A stretch of 8,746 nucleotides of DNA, from assembly GCA_030589835.1 (NCBI GenBank), contig JAUUZS010000145.1, positions 1 to 8,746 on the forward strand, given 5' to 3'. This DNA comes from Cyclobacteriaceae bacterium. GTDB taxonomy: Bacteria; Bacteroidota; Bacteroidia; Cytophagales; Cyclobacteriaceae. Positions 1 through 5,737 of this stretch are shown one piece after another (within the stretch, counting starts at the first letter, position 1; each line of letters opens with the position of its first letter). The notes under the pieces are model-generated. The model saw nothing but the letters and a program-made list of their open reading frames with translations. It had not been told where the DNA came from and did not search any database. A program made the translations under genes and the position numbers.

Positions 1-1
1 A

Positions 2-142
2 AATATGAGTTTGCGCACATTACAACGCAAGCTAAGCGACGAAAAAACCAGTTTCAGTAAAATATACAAATCCATTCGCCAGGAAATGGCAAATGAATAT
101 ATTCAAGATACACAAATGTCGATGACCGAAATATCCTACTGA
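2..142 (+). pseudogene. AraC-family transcriptional regulator, 3' end only, apparently truncated
   Basis: The frame enters from the left edge and ends at TGA 140-142, giving 46 visible residues. The segment beginning M-S-L-R-T-L-Q-R-K-L is the recognition-helix region of the first helix-turn-helix of an AraC/XylS DNA-binding domain. It is followed by the linker helix (R-Q-E-M-A-N-E-Y-I) and the start of the second helix-turn-helix (S-M-T-E-I-S-Y). In the family the last motif continues with roughly L-L-G-F-S-x-x-S-x-F-x-R-A-F-K-x-W; here a stop follows Y directly. Another frame at about 146-180 reads Y-K-I-I-F-F-R-C-A-K-D, which resembles a decayed copy of that missing tail. I infer that frameshifts removed about 25 residues, including the second recognition helix, so DNA binding is probably impaired. 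The family call is firm. The pseudogene status is less sure because the 5' part lies outside the window. Confidence 0.62.
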
Positions 143-207
143 GAATTGGGTGTATAAAATCATATTTTTTCGATGTGCCAAAGATATCCTATATTATAAT
201 TCCAGGA

Positions 208-1224
208 TCAGGCAAAAAACCAATAGTCTTCAACTGGTTTTTTGCCCCACAGCTCAAGCTGGTTTTTAATTTGGATTTTTCCTTCAGGAGAGGAGACCAC
301 TACTATGATCTGAGGATTGCTTAGTTGAGGTATCGAATTGAAGTCCTGCATCAATACTCCATATATGTGCTTTCCTATTTTCTTCTGATTATCACAAACC
401 CAATGGAGGGTGTCGCCTTTTTTCAAGACTAATTTTGCCATGTCTTTGCCGTTTTTACCGGCACCCCACAACACAAATGGTCTACCTTTGTCCCGGTCCA
501 ATTCATAAAAATATCGGAGTTTCAATTCAAAATACCGATTGTCTTTGTAGCAATCCCAGGTTCGTGAAATGCGATCTGACCGGTCGCGCCAATGATGAAG
601 CACCTTATTCAAACCAATTACTTTAAGCCTATTACGGTAAAACCTAAAACAGAGATCATAATCTTCAGGGTACACGTCAGGATCAAATGCCCCGACACGG
701 TCAAAATCATGCCGGTGTACCATCCAACTGTGCGAAGGAATGACGCACTCTTTGTAGATTTCCTGATAATGAATCCCCTTTTTAGCGATTTCGTTAATCC
801 AGGCTTCGTATTGCCTGAATCCATCCCCAACCTCTCCATCATCCACGAAGTGCTCTGTGCCACCGGCAATCACATGTCCTTTGCCATATTTTTTCCATTC
901 ATCAACGAGGATTTCAATTTTGTAATCCGGCATTTTGTCATCCGAATCCATGCGATTGAGCAATGTGCCTTTGGCATGTTTGTATGCTTCCTGTAGGGCA
1001 GGAATGAGAAGTTGGCCTTTGCTATGGTACACTTTTATTCGCAGGTCTTTCTCGGCGTAGGCTTTCAGGATTTGAGGAGAATTGTCTGAAGAATGATCGT
1101 TGACAGCAATTAACTCCCAATTTTCGTAGGTCTGGGCGATGATGGAATCGAGACAGGCATGCAGATAGGGTTCGGTATCCTTTACCGCCATGATGATCGA
1201 AACCAGGGGAAGATTTGCTTGCAT
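208..1224 (-). CDS. Family 2 glycosyltransferase with C-terminal Rossmann-like domain
   Basis: The 338-residue protein is predicted to transfer a sugar from a nucleotide-sugar donor to a glycan or lipid acceptor at the cytoplasmic face of the membrane. The N-terminal GT-A fold begins with V-S-I-I-M-A-V at residues 8-14. V-N-D-H-S-S-D at 41-47 is the nucleotide-binding loop, and M-D-S-D-D at 92-96 supplies the DxD-type metal-binding acidic residues. P-E-D-Y-D-L at 186-191 fits the position of the catalytic base region. After about residue 245 the protein changes character: F-V-L-W-G-A-G-K-N-G at 250-259 is a glycine-rich Rossmann loop, followed by alternating strands and helices to the end. 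Such add-on domains occur in some polysaccharide-synthesis transferases, but the role here is unknown. There are no membrane segments. The gene stands alone, with no sugar-nucleotide or export genes beside it, so donor and acceptor cannot be assigned. The ATG at 1224 fits the usual N-terminal length of the family. Confidence 0.9.
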   Translation of the reverse strand: MQANLPLVSIIMAVKDTEPYLHACLDSIIAQTYENWELIAVNDHSSDNSPQILKAYAEKDLRIKVYHSKGQLLIPALQEAYKHAKGTLLNRMDSDDKMPDYKIEILVDEWKKYGKGHVIAGGTEHFVDDGEVGDGFRQYEAWINEIAKKGIHYQEIYKECVIPSHSWMVHRHDFDRVGAFDPDVYPEDYDLCFRFYRNRLKVIGLNKVLHHWRDRSDRISRTWDCYKDNRYFELKLRYFYELDRDKGRPFVLWGAGKNGKDMAKLVLKKGDTLHWVCDNQKKIGKHIYGVLMQDFNSIPQLSNPQIIVVVSSPEGKIQIKNQLELWGKKPVEDYWFFA

Positions 1225-1357
1225 TATTTTTTGCGGTGAAATTACGAATTAAAAGTTTTTGTTATTTTGATTTGGTGGATAAAAAATTGAGGACTTTTTT
1301 AAACTGTGCGAACAAGCGGAAATAAAATGATTTTTCTTCAATTGGTGGATGCTATGG

Positions 1358-1445
1358 CCCATTCCGCCCTTATAGGGCTAAAACATTATTCCTATTGATA
1401 CCGGCGCGTTGCACCGGGCTATTATTTGTCGCTCTTTCAGCGCTT
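1358..1445. repeat. Bacteroidota-type intergenic repeat with three consecutive hairpins
   Basis: Three short inverted repeats follow one another. GCCCT-TAT-AGGGC is at 1366-1378. An imperfect CCGG-anchored stem, with one mismatch around GTT, is at 1401-1417. CGCT-CTTTC-AGCG is at 1430-1442. The order and wording (GCCC..GGGC, then TATTGATACCGG..CCGGGCTATTA, then a CGCTCTTTCAGCGC end) match my memory of a widely dispersed intergenic repeat family in Bacteroidota genomes. Flanking inverted segments AACAAGCG (1311-1318) and CGCTTGTT (1441-1448) may extend the structure. It is non-coding. The exact ends are uncertain. Confidence 0.6.
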
Positions 1446-1686
1446 GTTTAATCCTCGTAACGTAGAAGTAAGAATAATAATAGAACAATTGAATTATGAA
1501 TTGAAGAAAAGCCTATAACACCAATGCATTTCAGAACGCTCACTTTTAATTCTAAATTCCCCATTCAAATGTTCGAATGTTCTTAAGTCATTTTTAATCA
1601 GTATCAGTTGACTTCCCCCGTAGTGGCTTCAATTCTTAATTGATTTAGTCTCTCTCTCTGCATTTTAATATTGAGCTAAAACACCT

Positions 1687-1741
1687 CTAAGTCGCTTGTT
1701 GCTTTCGCTAAGGACAGGCCGCAACAAAGAAATGGACTTAG
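1687..1741. repeat. Nested 7+7 bp inverted repeat, possible structured RNA or repeat element
   Basis: The outer arms CTAAGTC (1687-1693) and GACTTAG (1735-1741) enclose the inner arms TTGTTGC (1696-1702) and GCAACAA (1721-1727). Both pairs are perfect and lie in register, with an 18-nt central loop and asymmetric internal gaps. The function is unknown. It could be a small repeat, a folded RNA upstream of the chemoreceptor promoter, or chance. Confidence 0.35.
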
Positions 1742-1882
1742 CAGTATTCGTTGATTTTTGTCATCTTCACTTCAAAACTTATAAGCTATCAATCATTCAA
1801 ATATTTCTCCCGTTCCCTCAATGATTCCTATCGTTCGATCATTTTATAGTGCCATTTACTCATTCTTGCTTGTATATGGGCA

Positions 1883-1913
1883 TTTGTAATGTTAATATCG
1901 CTTTATAGAATTG
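1883..1913 (+). promoter_or_regulatory. Probable promoter of the chemoreceptor gene
   Basis: TTTG at 1883-1886 and TAGAATTG at 1906-1913 are separated by exactly 19 bp. This matches the Bacteroidota primary sigma factor consensus (TTTG, N19, TAnnTTTG) at 11 of 12 possible positions counting the spacer TA and final TTTG, with one mismatch in the -7 box. Transcription would start near 1920, giving an untranslated leader of about 100 nt before the chemoreceptor ATG. Confidence 0.6.
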
Positions 1914-1947
1914 CTACAATTTATTAAAGAGCCATTATTAACCAATT

Positions 1948-2022
1948 AAGGAGGCATTCCTGGTAATGCCGATTTATAACATTTTTGGGATCTTAAGTAA
2001 AACTTTAGTAATTATATTATGA
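1948..2022 (+). promoter_or_regulatory. Leader with strong Shine-Dalgarno, start-codon hairpin and 18-codon ORF coupled to the chemoreceptor
   Basis: AAGGAGG at 1948-1954 is a full Shine-Dalgarno sequence, uncommon in front of Bacteroidota genes. It is followed after 11 nt by ATG 1966-1968, which opens an 18-codon frame (M-P-I-Y-N-I-F-G-I-L...). That frame ends at TGA 2020-2022 and overlaps the chemoreceptor start as ATGA. A perfect 6-bp hairpin, GGCATT (1953-1958) with AATGCC (1965-1970), would cover both the end of the Shine-Dalgarno and this ATG. The layout fits translational coupling or leader control. The peptide itself is short and hydrophobic, and may have no role of its own. Confidence 0.35.
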
Positions 2023-3515
2023 AAAATCTAAAAATCAGACAAAAACTCATCGTTAGCTTTACATCAATTGTGTTGCTCTTTTTAGTGTCGGGGGGCTATA
2101 TCGTGTATCAGTTATGGGTATTGGGAAAAATGCAGGACGAATCCGCACAAAGGGCCGATGATGCCGTAATGATCAGGGAAGCCGCAGGAATGGGAAATAA
2201 GCTATATTCGGTTTTTGCCGATGCGATCATTAACCGGGAATTGAGTAAAAACCAACGGGAATGGAATGAGGTGGTAATAGAAACCAATGATGATTTAGAA
2301 AATGTTCAGAATTCCGTAGATACCCCCGAAGAGGAAAGGTTGATTGCCGAAGCCAAGCAAGTAATGCGGGCCTTTATTGGTACCTATGACGATCTCATCA
2401 GACTGATTGAGGAGGATACCACTGGGGATATGACTGCCATCGCAGAATTGGATGCTGTTGCAGACGGTTATAAAGCGCAGGCTTATGACCTGCTAAATGC
2501 CATAGCGGCAAGCTTACATACCGAAATGGTAGAGGCTGACTTGATTTATGATACGACGTCGAGAAACATCGTACGTATTTCCATTACCTTAAGTGTTTTA
2601 GCAGTTATCATAGCGGTCATATTTATTATTGTACTCGTGCAACTCATCGCCAATCCGCTAATAAAGGGTGTCGAATTTGCCAATGCTATAGCAAAAGGGG
2701 ATCTTACCGCCAGCCTGCAAATTAATCAGCAAGACGAAGTGGGTGTGCTGGCTAATTCCCTTAATAATATGTCCTCAAAACTAAAAGAAATCATGACTGC
2801 TGTGATCACAGGGACAGAAAATATGGCCTCTGCCAGTCAGCAAATAAGCTCTACGTCAACGCAAATGAGCCAGGGAGCCAGCGAACAGGCGGCATCTGTT
2901 GAAGAGGTGTCCTCAACCATGGAGGAGATGACGGCCAACATCGAGCAAAACAACGATAATGCCGCACAAACGCAAAAAATTTCAATGACCGCACAGCAAG
3001 GGTTAATTGAAGTAAATGAAAGGACAGGAGAAGCGGTTGAAGCCAACAAGCAAATTTCTGACAAAATTGGTGTTATTAATGATATTGCTTTTCAAACAAA
3101 TATTCTGGCCTTGAATGCCGCTGTAGAAGCTGCTCGTGCCGGTGAACACGGGAAAGGTTTTGCTGTCGTGGCAGCGGAAGTCCGTAAGCTTGCTGAACAC
3201 AGTAAAGGTGCTGCCGAAGAAATTGTCAATCTGTCGGTTAATGGCTTAAAGGTAACCCAGATGGCCGGGGAAAAACTCAAGGAAATGATGCCAGAGATAG
3301 AAAAAACTACCAATCTGGTACAGGAAATTTCAGCTGCCAGCAGTGAGCAATCTAATGGCGCAGGTCAAGTGAACAGCACCATGCAACAATTAAATGATGT
3401 CGCTCAGCAAAATGCTGCAGCAAGTGAGGAACTCGCCAGTAACGCCGAAGAGATGAACTCACAAGCTGCGCAATTAAAGGAAGTTATCGGATATTTTAAC
3501 ATAGGCAACGATTGA
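2019..3515 (+). CDS. Methyl-accepting chemotaxis protein (transmembrane chemoreceptor)
   Basis: The 498-residue receptor senses a signal outside the inner membrane and controls the CheA-CheW kinase complex in the cytoplasm. Residues 11-32 form the first membrane segment. About 33-182 form a mostly helical, acidic periplasmic sensor of roughly 150 residues, four-helix-bundle-like, with an unknown ligand. The second membrane segment is about 186-210, with a HAMP domain to about 262 (N-P-L at its start and the D-E-V-G-V-L-A motif). The rest is the coiled-coil signalling domain. Its hairpin tip begins at I350 ([26 protein letters not shown]), the highly conserved kinase-contact region. Glu/Gln-rich heptads on both arms, for example E-Q-A-A-S-V-E-E-V, are likely methylation sites. 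There is no C-terminal CheR-tethering pentapeptide. No che genes adjoin it, so it must act with a remote core system. A promoter, a leader ORF and a strong hairpin frame the gene as a single unit. Confidence 0.95.
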   Translation: MKNLKIRQKLIVSFTSIVLLFLVSGGYIVYQLWVLGKMQDESAQRADDAVMIREAAGMGNKLYSVFADAIINRELSKNQREWNEVVIETNDDLENVQNSVDTPEEERLIAEAKQVMRAFIGTYDDLIRLIEEDTTGDMTAIAELDAVADGYKAQAYDLLNAIAASLHTEMVEADLIYDTTSRNIVRISITLSVLAVIIAVIFIIVLVQLIANPLIKGVEFANAIAKGDLTASLQINQQDEVGVLANSLNNMSSKLKEIMTAVITGTENMASASQQISSTSTQMSQGASEQAASVEEVSSTMEEMTANIEQNNDNAAQTQKISMTAQQGLIEVNERTGEAVEANKQISDKIGVINDIAFQTNILALNAAVEAARAGEHGKGFAVVAAEVRKLAEHSKGAAEEIVNLSVNGLKVTQMAGEKLKEMMPEIEKTTNLVQEISAASSEQSNGAGQVNSTMQQLNDVAQQNAAASEELASNAEEMNSQAAQLKEVIGYFNIGND

Positions 3516-3521
3516 TGAACA

Positions 3522-3555
3522 CACACAAACCCTGCAGTACTGCAGGGTTTGTGTG
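3522..3555 (+). terminator. Perfect 34-nt palindrome just after the chemoreceptor gene
   Basis: CACACAAACCCTGCAGT (3522-3538) is followed at once by its exact reverse complement (3539-3555), giving 17 bp with essentially no loop, 6 nt after the stop codon. Position suggests transcription termination or protection of the mRNA 3' end. No T-tract follows, so intrinsic termination by this hairpin alone is uncertain. Confidence 0.6.
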
Positions 3556-3646
3556 GTAATACGATACTACAATAGCTAGTGTCCTATGCAGAAATCGGTG
3601 TATACTGGGAAATTCCACCATCGGTAAGGCGGAATAAATAATACCA

Positions 3647-3706
3647 AAAAGATAAGCTTGCTTAGGGTTGTCTGTACGATACTGACTCTAAGCAAGCTTA
3701 TCTTTT
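3647..3706. terminator. Bidirectional terminator between convergent genes
   Basis: A perfect 19-bp stem pairs 3647-3665 with 3688-3706 and has an A-tract on the left arm and a T-tract on the right, so both strands end in a U-run. The 22-nt loop contains a second stem: GTC-T-GTA (3670-3676) pairs with TAC-T-GAC (3680-3686), with one T-T mismatch and loop CGA. It lies between the chemoreceptor (+) and the DoxX-like gene (-) and can serve both. Confidence 0.75.
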
Positions 3707-3788
3707 ATCCAATGCAATTCCATATCCTATTGGGCGCAGGCTTGTCCACCCCAGGCATCACCCAAATAGCAGATTTTAGGAATACATG

Positions 3789-5363
3789 CTATGCCATCCA
3801 GTTTCTTGTTCGATGAAATGCCTGATTGTCCAGGGTTTCATTCAATATGTTTGCATCTTCAACAACCTGAAAATCAAACATCCCCACACAGGCAAAGTCA
3901 GCCCCGTTTTCAAAGACATACTTGAAGGCTTGCTTTGGATGAAAAGCCCCGGCAGCGAGTACCTTAAAAGCAATCCATGGCTTGCTGAGCTGCTCCATAA
4001 AATCAATGGTCTCTTGAGGTTTTCTAGACCAATAATTATCAATAGCATAATTGTCAATAATCATTTTTTCTTTGGGTTCATCATTCCTCCATGACCAATA
4101 AGAAGATTCATGAAGCGTTTTCATATAAAAATCAGCATCAATGCCATTTTCCTCAATACCCTGAAAAGTAATCAATTCATGACCGGCGACACCGGCAATA
4201 GCCCCTTTGCTTTTTGTGTATTCCACCACATTGTTGATCAACTCAAATTTGCCTTCCCGCGCCCATTTGTCTCCCAGGTTACCGATCAGCATCACACCCA
4301 TTGCACCATGGTCGATAGCCAGATCGATAATGGCTTTATAGTCTTTTTCATCAGGATAAACCGGCGCCAACCATTGAATTTTTCCTCCTTCATTCCAGTA
4401 TTTTTTCAAAATACTGCGCTCCAATTCACCTGTTCCTATTGCAGTGGCATTGATGCCACTTGCTTCACATAGTTTGAAGGTTTCTATTACTTTTTCTGTA
4501 GTAAAATATTTTTTGAGGAAATTGGAAACATAGATCAAGTCACGGCTGTGAGCAAAACCGCTAATCAAATTTCCTCCGCAGATAAGTCTGCCCATCTCCG
4601 TGCCCTTGATCAAACCGGAAGGAATGGGCTTGATAAGTTCCGATACATCAAGCTGCCGGGTAATTTTTACCGTGGCTCCGGAATACCCGTCACTACCACC
4701 CAGTTGGCTTTGAAGATGCTTCTCCTCATGGCTCCCCCAACCATAATTTCGGGCTACACTGTATACAAAGCCTCCTAAAAATGGAATGGAGATCAAATTT
4801 TTTATCAGGTTACGCCGGTCCATAGCTTTAGGATTGAGGTAGTGATTGGCCTCTTTAGGCACATCGAGTACATTGCCCGGATGTGCCTCAGGTTTGTCTT
4901 TCCAAATATTATCAAGGCTATAATACGATGGTTTTGGAAGAAATGCCAGTACCAATAAGGTAAGCAACTCGACTAAATTTTTGTTTACAATCAAATAATG
5001 CCCCTCAACTCCATAACCAATAGGATTTGGTGAAAACGGCGGGTTCGAAAGATAAAATAGCGCTAATAGCAAAGCCCCTGACCATGCTGCCACCCGGGTA
5101 GAAATGCCAACGAACAGCGCCAGGCCAATAAGGATCAATCCGAATATGGTGGCATAATCAATCAGATATACCGAAAATTGATTTGCGGCCATACTTTTAA
5201 ATAATCCCGCCATAGGACCACTTGAGTTCAATAGATACGATGCGGAAGACCAATTCGGAGTATAGATTTTGGCGATACCTTCGTAAAGAAAATGCCATCC
5301 GATAGCAATGCGAAGAAAAGTATACAGGTACTTCATAGGGCCTTGGGTGTGTTGAGAATTCAT
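3789..5363 (-). CDS. DoxX-like membrane protein fused to a TIM-barrel-like domain via an internal twin-arginine-like signal
   Basis: The 524-residue protein is numbered from the ATG at 5363. An in-frame TTG at 5381 would add six residues, and another ATG lies nine codons downstream of 5363. Residues 12-143 resemble the DoxX family: four hydrophobic segments at about 12-30, 65-86, 89-106 and 124-143, with G-W-H-F-L-Y-E-G in the first. A linker leads to D-R-R-N-L-I-K-N-L-I-S-I-P-F-L-G-G at about 182-198, where an Arg-Arg pair precedes a hydrophobic stretch as in Tat signals (family pattern RRxxLK). From about 230 to the end, alternating strand and helix segments such as G-A-M-G-V-M-L-I-G, G-A-I-A-G-V-A-G-H-E and I-A-F-K-V-L-A-A-G-A look like a (beta/alpha)8 barrel. 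The likely topology puts the barrel outside the cytoplasm (inference). No substrate or cofactor can be named. It ends in R-T-R-N-W-M-A. There is no operon partner. Confidence 0.78.
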   Translation of the reverse strand: MNSQHTQGPMKYLYTFLRIAIGWHFLYEGIAKIYTPNWSSASYLLNSSGPMAGLFKSMAANQFSVYLIDYATIFGLILIGLALFVGISTRVAAWSGALLLALFYLSNPPFSPNPIGYGVEGHYLIVNKNLVELLTLLVLAFLPKPSYYSLDNIWKDKPEAHPGNVLDVPKEANHYLNPKAMDRRNLIKNLISIPFLGGFVYSVARNYGWGSHEEKHLQSQLGGSDGYSGATVKITRQLDVSELIKPIPSGLIKGTEMGRLICGGNLISGFAHSRDLIYVSNFLKKYFTTEKVIETFKLCEASGINATAIGTGELERSILKKYWNEGGKIQWLAPVYPDEKDYKAIIDLAIDHGAMGVMLIGNLGDKWAREGKFELINNVVEYTKSKGAIAGVAGHELITFQGIEENGIDADFYMKTLHESSYWSWRNDEPKEKMIIDNYAIDNYWSRKPQETIDFMEQLSKPWIAFKVLAAGAFHPKQAFKYVFENGADFACVGMFDFQVVEDANILNETLDNQAFHRTRNWMA

Positions 5364-5590
5364 ATAAAAAATATTTTTCAATAAAAGTCCCTAATGATCG
5401 AGGAATAAACAATGATCTGCATCAGGAACCTGGCGCAGCTGACACGTTTTTCTTGATCAGATGTTGTAACCCACTAGGAGAGGAAGGAGTGAATTAATAT
5501 GTGTAAGGCATGAAAATCGCTAACGAGCCTCAGTAAAGGATATGAAATGCTGACAGCTACCACATAAAGGTCCAACGAGCTTTTTTAGCT

Positions 5591-5596
5591 TAAATA
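5591..5596. repeat. Target-site duplication TAAATA, left copy
   Basis: This copy abuts the left inverted repeat of the 141-bp element and is identical to 5738-5743 on the other side. The exact phase, 6 bp rather than 2 bp (TA), depends on where the terminal repeat is taken to end. Confidence 0.6.
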
Positions 5597-5737
5597 GAGT
5601 CTGTCTATAAAGTCCGATTTCTGCGTTATGTTCATCCTCAAAATGATCATTTACAAACGTAAACTCACATTTTTCGAATTTCACAAGCCTTGAACTCGAA
5701 CTTTCTAGCTCAGACACTTGAGTTTATAGACGGACTC
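5597..5737. mobile_element. MITE-like non-autonomous element, 141 bp, with TIRs and 6-bp target duplication
   Basis: The ends are GAGTCTGTCTATAAA (5597-5611) and, inverted, GAGTCCGTCTATAAA (5723-5737), matching at 14 of 15 positions. TAAATA flanks the element directly on both sides (5591-5596 and 5738-5743), as a 6-bp target-site duplication would. There is no transposase. A near-central palindrome AAATGATCATTT sits at 5641-5652. A minus-strand open frame begins inside (ATG at 5717) and reads out through the left end to 5520, so it is not a real gene. The element was presumably moved in trans by a transposase recognising these ends; the family is unknown to me. Its right end overlaps the pyk stop codon. 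Confidence 0.72.

Larger units (their letters stand above)
1225..2018. other. 794-bp intergenic region between divergent genes
   Basis: No convincing gene lies here; short open frames on either strand lack protein-like composition. From left to right the region holds a 9-bp direct repeat TTGGTGGAT (1272-1280 and 1342-1350), the triple-hairpin repeat, a nested inverted repeat at 1687-1741, a weak inverted repeat AATGAT/ATCATT (1820-1825 and 1838-1843), the chemoreceptor promoter and its leader. I found no clear Bacteroidota -7/-33 pair for the glycosyltransferase on the minus strand. Confidence 0.6.

Noticed and set aside
1270..1350. TTGGTGGAT occurring twice 70 bp apart as a possible attachment or operator site
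   Set aside because: Nine bases in a low-complexity A/T-rich region are easily met by chance, and no integrase or regulator is near.
1732..1824. 30-codon plus frame starting M-D-L-A-V-F-V in the intergenic region
   Set aside because: It begins inside the nested inverted repeat, lacks a ribosome-binding site and shows no recognisable pattern.
3725..3840. Minus-strand frame past the end of the DoxX-like gene with a Cys-rich tail (A-C-I-P-K-I-C-Y-L-G-D-A-W-G-G-Q-A-C-A-Q), peptide-precursor-like
   Set aside because: The frame opens after a TGA and has no ATG, GTG or TTG start before the Cys-rich part, and it overlaps the end of a real gene. Most likely chance.
5382..5590. Possible promoter or small gene upstream of the DoxX-like gene
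   Set aside because: No TTTG-N19-TAnnTTTG pair on the minus strand and no open frame with protein-like composition outside the element.
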